Source: Streptomyces muensis (GTDB lineage: Bacteria > Actinomycetota > Actinomycetes > Streptomycetales > Streptomycetaceae). Taken from it: DNA of 40,641 bases. The notes under the pieces were generated by a model that worked only from the letters and a program-made list of their open reading frames with translations, was not told the origin of the DNA and ran no database searches. Below are positions 32,047-39,263 of the stretch, in pieces. Location: the NCBI RefSeq assembly GCF_021474425.1, contig NZ_JAKEIP010000128.1:1-40641 (forward strand). The letters run 5' to 3'. The translations under genes were made by a program, and so were the position numbers. Within the stretch, counting starts at the first letter, position 1, and the number at the start of each line of letters is the position of its first letter.

Positions 32047-32289
32047 TCACACGCTGATCTTCTGCTTCACCTGAGCCAGCGACGGGTTCGTCAGCGTCGA
32101 ACCGTCCGCGAAGAGCACGGTCGGGACCGTCTGATTTCCGCCATTCGCCTTCTCGACGAACGCCGCGGACTCGGGGTCCTGCTCGATGTTGATCTCGGTG
32201 TACGCGATGCCCTCACGGTCCAGCTGCTTCTTCAGCCGCTGGCAGTAGCCGCACCACGTGGTGCTGTACATCGTCACAGTGCCCTGCAT
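32047..32289 (-). CDS. mrx1: Mycoredoxin (glutaredoxin-fold, mycothiol-dependent)
   Basis: 80 residues. MYSTTWCGYCQRLKKQLD carries the redox CxxC (Cys13, Cys16), NQTVPTVLF the cis-Pro loop and the C-terminus ends SLAQVKQKISV. Mycoredoxins reduce mixed disulfides with mycothiol, the low-molecular-weight thiol of actinobacteria. ATG at 32289 with AGGAG about 10 nt upstream. It is divergent from uvrD2 (184-bp spacer that includes the AT-richer patch ttagtacgactatcgatg at about 32401-32420), the same arrangement of neighbours as in mycobacteria. Confidence 0.94.
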   Translation of the reverse strand: MQGTVTMYSTTWCGYCQRLKKQLDREGIAYTEINIEQDPESAAFVEKANGGNQTVPTVLFADGSTLTNPSLAQVKQKISV

Positions 32290-32473
32290 GTCTCGCGCGC
32301 TCCTCTGATGGCTCGGGGAAACAGGTCGTTCAGAGGGGGAACGTACGCGACCGGGGCGCCATTCCCACCCGGGGTATGCCCGGCGCGTGACGCCTGCCGC
32401 ATTAGTACGACTATCGATGCCTGCCTGTGGACAACCGGCACAGCCGTCTCCGGCGACCTGGCAGCATGGCGGT

Positions 32474-34669
32474 GTGACAGCAGCAACGCACTCCTCCCTT
32501 TTCCCGCAGGTGCCGGATTCTGCCGACGCGGTGCTCGAAGGGCTCGACCCCGAGCAGCGCGAGGTGGCCACCGCCCTGCAGGGTCCGGTGTGCGTGCTCG
32601 CGGGCGCCGGCACGGGCAAGACCCGGGCGATCACGCACCGCATCGCCTACGGCGTGCGCGCCGGCATCCTCCAGCCCTCCAGCGTGCTCGCCGTCACCTT
32701 CACCAACCGTGCCGCCGGAGAGATGCGCGGGCGGCTACGGCAGCTCGGTGCCGCCGGGGTCCAGGCCCGCACCTTCCACTCGGCGGCCCTGCGGCAGCTC
32801 CAGTACTTCTGGCCGAAAGCGGTCGGCGGCTCCATGCCCCGGCTGGTCGACCGCAAGATCCAGCTCGTCGCGGACGCGGCCGCCGCCTGCCGCATCCGCC
32901 TCGACCGGGGCGAGCTGCGGGACGTCACCGCCGAGATCGAGTGGTCCAAGGTCACCCAGACCGTCCCCGCCGACTATCCACCCGCCATCGCCAAGGCGGG
33001 CCGCGACGCCCCCCGCGACCCCGCCGAGATCGCCCAGATCTACAACGTCTACGAGGACCTCAAGCGGGACCGCTCCGTCATCGACTTCGAGGACGTCCTG
33101 CTGCTCACGGTCGCCATCCTCCAGGACCGGCACGACATCGCCGACCAGGTCCGCTCCCAGTACCAGCACTTCGTGGTCGACGAGTACCAGGACGTCAGCC
33201 CGCTCCAGCAGCGCCTGCTGGAGCTGTGGCTCGGCGACCGCGACAACCTGTGCGTGGTCGGCGACGCCAGCCAGACGATCTACTCCTTCACAGGAGCAAC
33301 TCCCGACCATCTGCTCGATTTCCGCACCCGCCACCCCGGTGCCACCGTCGTCAAGCTGGTCCGCGACTACCGCTCCACACCCCAGGTCGTTCACCTCGCC
33401 AACGGCCTGCTCGCCCAGGCCCGGGGCCGCGCCGCCGACCACCGCCTGGAACTGGTCTCACAGCGTGAGGCGGGGCCCGAACCCGTCTACACCGAGTACA
33501 CCGACGAACCCGCCGAGGCCGAAGGCGCCGCCCGCCGTATCCGCGAACTGATGGACTCCGGCGTCCCGGCCGCCGAGATCGCCATCCTGTTCCGTACGAA
33601 CGCCCAGTCCGAGACCTATGAGCAGGCCCTGGCCGACGCGGGCGTGCCCTACCAGCTGCGCGGCGCCGAGCGGTTCTTCGACCGCCCCGAGGTGCGCAAG
33701 GCCGGTATCGCCCTGCGCGGCGCGGCCCGGTTCGGCGGCAACGACTCACTTCTCGACGACGCCCCCGACCTCCCCTCGCAGGTGCGCGCCGTGCTGTCGG
33801 GGGAGGGCTGGACGACCCAGCCCCCGGCCGGCTCCGGCGCCGTCAGAGAGCGCTGGGAGTCACTGGCCGCCCTGGTGAACCTCGCCCAGGACTTCGCCAC
33901 CGCCAGACCCGACGCCACCCTCGCCGACCTCGTCGCCGAACTCGACGAGCGGGCGAACGCCCAGCACGCCCCGACCGTCCAGGGCGTCACCCTCGCCTCC
34001 CTGCACTCGGCCAAGGGCCTGGAGTGGGACGTCGTCTTCCTGGTCGGGGTCGCCGAGGGCATGATGCCGATCACCTACGCAAAGACCGATGAGCAGATCG
34101 AGGAGGAACGCCGCCTCCTCTATGTCGGCGTCACGCGCGCCAGGCGGTACCTCCATGTCTCCTGGGCGCTCACCCGCGCGCCCGGCGGCCGTCCGAACCG
34201 CCGCCCCAGCCGCTTCCTGGACGGACTGCGCCCCGGCTCGGCCGCCACCGCCGGACGCACCGCCGCAGTCGGCTCCGGAGGCGTCGTGCGCGGCTTCACG
34301 AGCAGACCGGACGCCGCTCCGAGACGCACCCAGCGCACCCCGGCGCGCTGCCGCGTCTGCGGGCGCACCCTCACCGACGCCGGCGAGATGAAGCTGATGC
34401 GCTGCGAGGGCTGTCCCTCCGACATGGACGAGGGCCTCTACGAACGACTCCGTGAGTGGCGTGGGATTCAGGCGCGGCTCAGCGGACAGCCGGACTTCTG
34501 CGTCTTCACGGACAGGACCCTGATGGCCATCGCCGAGGCGGAGCCGGTCAGTCCGGTTGAGCTGTCGCGCATCCCCGGCGTCCTCAAGCGCAAGCTCGAC
34601 CGCTACGGGGCCGATGTGCTGGCCATCTGCGCAGGTCAGGAGGTTGGGGACGGCGCCGACGGGGAATGA
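32474..34669 (+). CDS. uvrD2: UvrD2-type DNA helicase with tetracysteine and HRDC domains
   Basis: 731 residues. The SF1 motor has LAGAGTGKTRAI (about 45-52), VVDEYQDVSPLQ (about 236), GDASQTIYSF, LHSAKGLEWD and YVGVTRARR. It is followed by CRVC-x14-CEGC (about 624-645) and a C-terminal HRDC domain (GLYERLREWRGIQ onward). This layout is diagnostic of actinobacterial UvrD2, where the cysteine module is needed for unwinding. It acts in repair and genome maintenance; the mycobacterial gene is essential. GTG at 32474 lies 6 nt after CAGCAT, a possible but weak -10; no SD is visible. It is followed by the wblC regulatory region. Confidence 0.95.
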   Translation: MTAATHSSLFPQVPDSADAVLEGLDPEQREVATALQGPVCVLAGAGTGKTRAITHRIAYGVRAGILQPSSVLAVTFTNRAAGEMRGRLRQLGAAGVQARTFHSAALRQLQYFWPKAVGGSMPRLVDRKIQLVADAAAACRIRLDRGELRDVTAEIEWSKVTQTVPADYPPAIAKAGRDAPRDPAEIAQIYNVYEDLKRDRSVIDFEDVLLLTVAILQDRHDIADQVRSQYQHFVVDEYQDVSPLQQRLLELWLGDRDNLCVVGDASQTIYSFTGATPDHLLDFRTRHPGATVVKLVRDYRSTPQVVHLANGLLAQARGRAADHRLELVSQREAGPEPVYTEYTDEPAEAEGAARRIRELMDSGVPAAEIAILFRTNAQSETYEQALADAGVPYQLRGAERFFDRPEVRKAGIALRGAARFGGNDSLLDDAPDLPSQVRAVLSGEGWTTQPPAGSGAVRERWESLAALVNLAQDFATARPDATLADLVAELDERANAQHAPTVQGVTLASLHSAKGLEWDVVFLVGVAEGMMPITYAKTDEQIEEERRLLYVGVTRARRYLHVSWALTRAPGGRPNRRPSRFLDGLRPGSAATAGRTAAVGSGGVVRGFTSRPDAAPRRTQRTPARCRVCGRTLTDAGEMKLMRCEGCPSDMDEGLYERLREWRGIQARLSGQPDFCVFTDRTLMAIAEAEPVSPVELSRIPGVLKRKLDRYGADVLAICAGQEVGDGADGE

Positions 34670-34682
34670 CACCAACTCGTCG

Positions 34683-34722
34683 AAAAAATAGTTTGCGCAT
34701 GCCCCAGCAATCCCCATAGGTT
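34683..34722 (+). promoter_or_regulatory. wblC promoter with WblC/WhiB7-type AT-rich element
   Basis: aaaaaata (34683-34690) lies just before -35 TTGCGC (34693-34698), followed by an 18-nt spacer and -10 TAGGTT (34717-34722). WhiB7-family proteins bind sigma and contact an AT-rich stretch immediately upstream of the -35, so this is the expected autoregulated promoter. The transcript should begin near 34729. Confidence 0.75.
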
Positions 34723-34786
34723 CTTAGCCACGGGAACGGAGGCCTTCTCGGAGGCCCCAATTCCGTGTTCTACTTGCATACCCGTC

Positions 34787-34806
34787 GGACTGGCTCACCC
34801 CAGTCC
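34787..34806 (+). promoter_or_regulatory. Hairpin in the wblC leader upstream of the leader ORF
   Basis: ggactgg/ccagtcc (7 bp) with loop ctcacc, ending 14 nt before the AGGAGG of the leader ORF. Part of a structured leader; role unknown. Confidence 0.4.
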
Positions 34807-34834
34807 CCTTAGACGCCGAGAGGAGGCGAGTCCA

Positions 34835-35161
34835 GTGATCAGCATCAACACCAGCTCCATCAGCATCGTGAAAATGACCGATCGCTCGGTCGTCGCCTCC
34901 CTGTGCATGCTCGGCGTCTCCAACCGGGGCACCGGTGTGTCCGGCATTCGTGCCGAGCGCCCGGCCTCCGCCCTGTCTCTCGCGGGTCTCCCTGTCCGCG
35001 TGAGCAATGAGCGACCGACCAAGGCACTGGAAGCGGCAGTAGAGGCAAAGGCGCAGGCCTATGCCTTCACGGCGACCGGTGCCGGATTCCGGAAGCAGAC
35101 GACGCAGCACCACCAGATGTGGGCCTTCCGTGGGCCAGAACCCTGGAGTGATCCAGCCTGA
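34835..35161 (+). CDS. Leader ORF upstream of wblC (108 codons), candidate attenuation uORF
   Basis: GTG at 34835 has the best SD of the window, AGGAGG with 8-nt spacing. The peptide begins with an ISINTSSISIVKMTD segment and ends QMWAFRGPEPWSDPA; it has no domain I recognise. Third positions are mostly G/C, so it is read as a protein, but the last third uses more A/T-ending codons than neighbours. It lies wholly inside the predicted wblC leader (about 34729-35335), and its stop is inside a hairpin directly before a strong terminator. In M. tuberculosis whiB7 a translated leader ORF controls such a terminator in response to translation inhibitors; I infer the same here. An independent small gene is the alternative. 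Confidence 0.65.
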   Translation: MISINTSSISIVKMTDRSVVASLCMLGVSNRGTGVSGIRAERPASALSLAGLPVRVSNERPTKALEAAVEAKAQAYAFTATGAGFRKQTTQHHQMWAFRGPEPWSDPA

Positions 35162-35174
35162 TCGCCGATCAGGC
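35156..35174 (+). promoter_or_regulatory. Hairpin enclosing the leader-ORF stop codon
   Basis: gcctgatc/gatcaggc (8 bp, perfect) with loop gcc; the TGA stop (35159-35161) is in its left arm. A ribosome terminating or stalling here would prevent it from forming. Confidence 0.6.
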
Positions 35175-35184
35175 CGGCGCCTTC

Positions 35185-35230
35185 AGGGCCGCGGAACCCC
35201 ATCCGGGATCCGCGGCCCTTCTGTTTGTCC
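35185..35230 (+). terminator. Intrinsic terminator/attenuator between leader ORF and wblC
   Basis: Stem agggccgcgga (35185-35195) with tccgcggccct (35209-35219), inner ccc/ggg, followed by tctgtttgtcc. It has one of the clearest U-rich tails among the window's hairpins. It lies about 105 nt before the wblC start, inside the same predicted transcript. Confidence 0.8.
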
Positions 35231-35335
35231 TCCAACGGGGATGACGGAGCGAAGGGGCCTCGGGCCAAGAAAGACCCGGTACCAGCCGCCACCCGGCCCA
35301 ACAGGGCCGGAACGACCAGACGAGGAAGACGAACC

Positions 35336-35704
35336 GTGCAACTCGAAGCGCACGCCCCGTCCGTACCGCCTTCAGACGTGATCCCCAAGCCCGGCCTCAC
35401 GGAGGACTCCACCTTGACCCCGCTCACTGCGCTCACCGCGCTCGACGACGCCATCGAGAACCTCGGCGTACCCGTCCCCTGCCGTTCCTACGACCCGGAG
35501 GTCTTCTTCGCCGAGTCGCCGGCGGACGTCGAGTACGCCAAGTCCCTCTGCCGCACCTGCCCGCTGATGGAGGCCTGCCTCGCCGGCGCCAAGGAGCGGC
35601 GTGAGCCCTGGGGCGTCTGGGGTGGCGAGCTGTTCGTCCAGGGTGTCGTCGTCGCCCGGAAGCGGCCGCGTGGTCGCCCGCGCAAGAACCCGGTCACGGC
35701 ATGA
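35336..35704 (+). CDS. wblC: WblC (WhiB7-type) iron-sulfur transcription factor
   Basis: 122 residues. The four cluster-ligating cysteines occur in PVPCRSYDP and SLCRTCPLMEAC, followed by the WhiB signature GVWGGE and a C-terminal AT-hook KRPRGRPRK, which is specific to the WblC/WhiB7 subgroup. It binds the housekeeping sigma factor and switches on intrinsic antibiotic resistance genes when translation is inhibited. GTG at 35336 has GAGGAAG 7 nt upstream. The long leader with promoter, leader ORF and terminator indicates autoregulation plus attenuation. Its stop overlaps the next ATG (ATGA), so a small protein is made from the same mRNA. Confidence 0.96.
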   Translation: MQLEAHAPSVPPSDVIPKPGLTEDSTLTPLTALTALDDAIENLGVPVPCRSYDPEVFFAESPADVEYAKSLCRTCPLMEACLAGAKERREPWGVWGGELFVQGVVVARKRPRGRPRKNPVTA

Positions 35705-36024
35705 ACACCGCAGGAACGATCGACCGCCCCCTCACGCACGACCCCCAGAAGCAGGCCCCGATGAAGCCGTCCACCCACGAACTCGCAGGCTCCGCGCCTG
35801 AAGACTTCACCACGAAGGGCGCGAACGACTCGCGTCAGAACAGGAACCGAGAGATGCAACTCATCCAAGAAGCCCTGGCACGTGCGCATATGCACGAGCG
35901 CCAGCACGAGGCCGAGCAGGAACGCCGGGCCATGCGCCTGGCGACCGCTCGCCGCATGCAGCGCAGGGCCGAGCGTGCCTCGCTGCGCGCCCGCCGCGCG
36001 CTCGCCATGGCGGTCATGCAGTAA
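35701..36024 (+). CDS. Small charged helical protein coupled to wblC, function unknown
   Basis: 107 residues. The N-terminal half is polar and likely disordered. From about residue 50 there is a long amphipathic, very basic helix (MQLIQEALARAHMHERQHEA, then RRMQRRAERASLRARR) ending LAMAVMQ. It could bind nucleic acid or form a coiled coil. ATG at 35701 overlaps the wblC stop by 4 nt; an internal ATG at about 35853 (MQLIQ) is an alternative start if only the helix is made. Similar short helical proteins are common in Streptomyces, without known roles. Cotranscription with wblC suggests it is also made during antibiotic stress. Confidence 0.65.
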   Translation: MNTAGTIDRPLTHDPQKQAPMKPSTHELAGSAPEDFTTKGANDSRQNRNREMQLIQEALARAHMHERQHEAEQERRAMRLATARRMQRRAERASLRARRALAMAVMQ

Positions 36025-36074
36025 CCGACCACACCACCAGGTGGTGGCCTCCCGACCCGGGAGGCGGTAGCTCC

Positions 36075-36114
36075 CCGCGGGGGCCGGTCCGTGCGAACGG
36101 ACCGGCCCCCGCGG
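36075..36114 (+). terminator. 18-bp perfect terminator hairpin after the wblC operon
   Basis: Arms ccgcgggggccggtccgt (36075-36092) and acggaccggcccccgcgg (36097-36114), loop gcga. It ends the wblC transcript. Confidence 0.9.
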
Positions 36115-36148
36115 TGCGTTGTGCCAGCTGATCAGCGGGGGACGGCGG

Positions 36149-36154
36149 TATCGT
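36149..36154 (+). promoter_or_regulatory. Candidate -10 box (TATCGT) of a leaderless gene
   Basis: TATCGT is followed by 6 nt (cgccga) and the GTG at 36161. There is no SD. Confidence 0.45.
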
Positions 36155-36160
36155 CGCCGA

Positions 36161-36370
36161 GTGACGAGTCCTTCCGGAGGCAGTGACAACGGCGGCTCCG
36201 CAACGGAGTCCCAGCAGCTCGTATGCGCCCGCTGCGGCGCCCGGGCCAACGCCCCGCAGCCCACCTGGACCTGCTCCGTGGAGAACGGCACCCGCCACTA
36301 CATCTGCGACACCTGCTCCCGGGAGAACCTCAGAGCGATCGAGGGGCGACTCGACTCGGCCTGGTGGTAG
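36161..36370 (+). CDS. Small zinc-ribbon protein
   Basis: 69 residues with CARC and CDTC pairs plus an extra Cys (TWTCSVENG) between them, an arrangement fit for one zinc ribbon. It ends NLRAIEGRLDSAWW. Function unknown; homologues are common next to the ABC1 kinase gene in Streptomyces as far as I recall. GTG at 36161 is set by the -10 box. It is convergent with the ABC1 kinase gene, with only 25 nt between the stops. Confidence 0.8.
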   Translation: MTSPSGGSDNGGSATESQQLVCARCGARANAPQPTWTCSVENGTRHYICDTCSRENLRAIEGRLDSAWW

Positions 36371-36395
36371 ACCCGCTCACGCCTTGGCCGCCGGC

Positions 36396-37766
36396 TCAGG
36401 CCTCGGCCGCCGACTCCTCCTCGTCCGTGATCTCCTGCGGAACGAACCCCGGCAGCCACTCCTCCAGTTCCTCGCGCAGCCGCACCGTCGCGCCCAGCTG
36501 GCACAGCACCCCGATCGTGCTCAACGTCACCCGATGGATCAGGAGGTACGCCGGAGGCAGATTGAGCTGTTTGCCCAGCTGATAGGCAGGGGAACGGGGG
36601 TCGGCCACACGGGCGGCCTGGCTGCGCATCCAGCCGCGGGTGAAGGTGAACTCATCGACCAGGGCCGGTTCGATGATCGGCAGCAGGTAGTCGAGGACGG
36701 CGTCGGGTTCCAGGTCGATGGACTCCTTGACGAAGCCCTCGGCACAGAGAAGCTCGTAGACGGCGTCGGCCTCGCCGTCCAGGGTCATACGCAGCGACTC
36801 ACCGATCGGCGTCGGCAGGCCGCCCGGAAGGCGGTCGACCGTGCCGAAGTCCAGGACGCCCAGCCGCCAGTCGTCGGCACCTTCGGGGCCGCCCGGCAGA
36901 AGACGGAAGTTGCCCGGGTGCGGGTCGGCGTGCAGAAGACCGGTGCGGGCGGGGCCGGAGAAGAGGAAGCGGGCCAGGAGCTGACCGGCGCGGTTGCGCT
37001 GCTCCTCGGTGCCGTCCGAGATCACCTCCGACAGCGGGATGCCGTCGATCCACTCCGTGACCAGGACCTGGTCGCACTGCTGGACCACGGCCGGCACGAC
37101 CACGTCCGGGTCGTCGGCGAACTCCTCCGCGTGCGCCTGCTGGGCCTGCGCCTCCAGGGCGTAGTCCAGTTCCTCGGAGACCCGGTCCTTGAGCTCCGTG
37201 ATCAGCGGCTTGACGTCCATGCCGGGAACCAACGGGCCCAGCAGCCGGGCGAAACGACTCAATTGGTTCAGGTCGGACAGCAGTGCCTCGCCGGCTCCCG
37301 GGTACTGGACCTTGACCGCCACCTCACGGCCGTCGTGCCACACCCCCCGGTGCACCTGGCCGATCGAGGCCGCCGCGGCGGGCTTGTCCTCGAACTCCAG
37401 GAACAGGTCGTGCCAGTCCTCGCCGAGCCGCTCCGCCAGCACCGCGTGCACGGTGCGCGTCGGCATCGGGGGCGCCGCCTCCTGCAACTTGGTGAGCGCC
37501 GCGCGGTAAGGACCGGCGATCTCCTCGGGCAGGGCCGACTCGAAGACGGACAGGGCCTGGCCGAACTTCATCGCGCCGCCCTTGAGCTCGCCGAGCACCT
37601 TGAACAGCTGCTCCGCGGTGCGTTGCTGCAGCTCGCGGCCGACGATCTCCGCGGACTCGCCGACGATCCGCTTGCCGAGTCCCCAGGTCGCCCGTCCGGC
37701 GAAGCCGAGCGGAAGCGCGGCGAGCTTGGCGGTACGGGTGACCGCCTTGCGGGGAAGATCAGACAT
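36396..37766 (-). CDS. ABC1/UbiB-family atypical protein kinase-like protein
   Basis: 456 residues. Family hallmarks are present in order: the KxGQ motif KFGQALS (about 68), the alanine-rich loop AAASIGQVHRG in place of the Gly-rich loop, VAVKVQYPG, the ExD-like VSEELDYALEA, catalytic HADPHPGNF and LDFGT. UbiB/ADCK proteins bind nucleotide and support lipid or quinone metabolism; no ubiquinone is made in actinobacteria, so a menaquinone or other lipid link is inference. ATG at 37766 has GGAGGG 4 nt upstream and lies inside the end of the ThiF-like gene (8-nt overlap). It is the counterpart of Rv3197 beside whiB7 in mycobacteria. Confidence 0.93.
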   Translation of the reverse strand: MSDLPRKAVTRTAKLAALPLGFAGRATWGLGKRIVGESAEIVGRELQQRTAEQLFKVLGELKGGAMKFGQALSVFESALPEEIAGPYRAALTKLQEAAPPMPTRTVHAVLAERLGEDWHDLFLEFEDKPAAAASIGQVHRGVWHDGREVAVKVQYPGAGEALLSDLNQLSRFARLLGPLVPGMDVKPLITELKDRVSEELDYALEAQAQQAHAEEFADDPDVVVPAVVQQCDQVLVTEWIDGIPLSEVISDGTEEQRNRAGQLLARFLFSGPARTGLLHADPHPGNFRLLPGGPEGADDWRLGVLDFGTVDRLPGGLPTPIGESLRMTLDGEADAVYELLCAEGFVKESIDLEPDAVLDYLLPIIEPALVDEFTFTRGWMRSQAARVADPRSPAYQLGKQLNLPPAYLLIHRVTLSTIGVLCQLGATVRLREELEEWLPGFVPQEITDEEESAAEA

Positions 37767-39042
37767 GCGCCCTCCAGGTCCCAGCCGGCCGCTTCGCGTC
37801 TGCCTTACGGGGCAACTCCTTCGACGGCCCTTGCTCCGCCATTGTCTCGTGTGACCCCGCGTCCTCGGAGGGGTGTTCTCGCTCACCTTTCTCCGTGGCG
37901 CCGCAAGGACACGCGGGGTGTGCCCACACCGGTCGGGCGTGCCAGCTGAGACCGGGCAGGGACACCTCCCAGCGTGCACCCGTGCTCGACGGAACCCGGC
38001 CGTCCAGGAACGCGAGGGCGTGGGCGGCGGCCAGTCCGGCGACCGTGGTGGCCAGCGTGAGATCGCAGGGCCGCACCTGGCGTGCCCTGCCCAGGCCCGA
38101 GCGCCACTGCGCGACCAGGCGGGGCCAGACCGGGTCCCGGTCGGTCCGCCCCTCGTGGAGACAGCCGGCGCAGCCGGTCTCGCCGGGCAGGACGAACGGG
38201 CCGACCACGCCGGTCGCCTCCACGACACCGGCGTACAGATGGGGCGTACCGGAAGAGATCAGGGGTTCGGCGGTGGACGGAGAGGGGGCGTGCACCGCGA
38301 CGTCGTCCCTCGGCGCGATGATCACCAGCGAGTGGCCCGTGTCGTCCGCCTCGCGAGGTGACGGGGAGCCACGGCGCGGTGGACGGTCCGGTGCGCAGCG
38401 GCGGGCGGCCCGCCGCGCCGCCTGGTCCCTGCGTTCGCCGACCGCCTCCGCGGGCAGTCCGCCCGGCGCCACGTCCCCCGGCTCGACCCGGCCGACGTCC
38501 CGTACGTCGACCTCGCCGACCCCGGCGCCCGACAACAGTGAGGCCACCATCGAACCCACCCGGCCGGCTCCCCTCACCTGCACCCGCAGTGAGCGGCGGG
38601 CGGCGAGCCGGCCGATCGCCTCGCCCGGCTCGGACGTGGTCAGGGACAGGGAGGCCAGATCGGGGCGCAGCCGGTCCAGGACCTCTGCCTTGCGTCGCAG
38701 TGCGTCGGCCGCCGGGCCGCCGCCCTTCGCGTCGTCGAGGAGCCCGGCCCCCGCCAGCCGCCGCACCAGCCCCTCGACATGACCGTCCGGCAGATCCATG
38801 CGGCGGCCCTCTTCGCGCAACAGCTCCAGCCCGCGGGTGCCGTTGAGCAGATCGAGGAAGCTGCCCGTCGCCGTGTCCATCGGACCCACCGTCAGCGCGT
38901 GTGCCGGAGTCATCCCGAACTGCACGGTGTTGAGATCCCGCCAACCGCGCCGGAGCGCGGGCTTCAGCAGTGGAGCCACCGGTACCGCCGCGTCTTCCGC
39001 AGCCTCAGAAACCGTCGAAATCGCCGAAACCGTCGCTTGCAT
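37759..39042 (-). CDS. ThiF/E1-like protein with N-terminal winged-helix-like segment
   Basis: 427 residues. The N-terminal part (about 25-95, VQFGMTPAHALTVGPMDTAT to VRRLAGAGLLDD) looks like a small helical/winged-helix domain. A ThiF-like Rossmann domain follows with VRGAGRVGSMVASLL. Zinc pairs CAGC and CPC are near residues 285 and 385. The arginine-containing SNLxRQ signature of true E1 enzymes is absent (DVRDVGRVEPGDV stands in its place), so adenylation is doubtful. It recalls the standalone leader-binding or ThiF partners of RiPP pathways, but no precursor is seen nearby. ATG at 39042 is tentative; internal GTG starts are possible. It is coupled to the ABC1 gene. Confidence 0.75.
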   Translation of the reverse strand: MQATVSAISTVSEAAEDAAVPVAPLLKPALRRGWRDLNTVQFGMTPAHALTVGPMDTATGSFLDLLNGTRGLELLREEGRRMDLPDGHVEGLVRRLAGAGLLDDAKGGGPAADALRRKAEVLDRLRPDLASLSLTTSEPGEAIGRLAARRSLRVQVRGAGRVGSMVASLLSGAGVGEVDVRDVGRVEPGDVAPGGLPAEAVGERRDQAARRAARRCAPDRPPRRGSPSPREADDTGHSLVIIAPRDDVAVHAPSPSTAEPLISSGTPHLYAGVVEATGVVGPFVLPGETGCAGCLHEGRTDRDPVWPRLVAQWRSGLGRARQVRPCDLTLATTVAGLAAAHALAFLDGRVPSSTGARWEVSLPGLSWHARPVWAHPACPCGATEKGEREHPSEDAGSHETMAEQGPSKELPRKADAKRPAGTWRAHV

Positions 39043-39251
39043 GAACAGGCCCCCGTAGCCCTCGTGGAACGTCCCCGTGTGCCGGTGGAGCTCGGTCGCA
39101 GCTCCGCCGGTGACTGCCAGCATGCCCCGACGCGGCGCCCGGCGCCGAAAGTTGTCCACAGGCGGTGGATATTCGTCGTACAAATCAAACGCATGGTGGG
39201 GGATCGGCATCGAACCGTCCCGGAGTCGGGACTTCCCCCATGTGCAGCGGG

Positions 39252-39257
39252 TAACGT
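39252..39257 (+). promoter_or_regulatory. Candidate -10 box (TAACGT) of a leaderless gene
   Basis: TAACGT is followed by 6 nt (cggggc) and the GTG at 39264; no SD. It is part of the 221-bp divergent spacer (39043-39263), which also has an AT-richer patch (ggatattcgtcgtacaaatc, 39167-39186) that may hold the promoter of the ThiF-like gene. Confidence 0.45.
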
Positions 39258-39263
39258 CGGGGC

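Noticed and set aside
34795..35113. Minus-strand open frames opposite the wblC leader
   Set aside because: No SD or recognisable domain, and they conflict with the well-supported promoter, leader ORF and terminator on the plus strand.
37759..39042. Complete RiPP (thiazole/oxazole peptide) biosynthetic cluster around the ThiF-like gene
   Set aside because: No precursor peptide, YcaO or dehydrogenase gene is visible in the window; only the ThiF-like gene hints at it.
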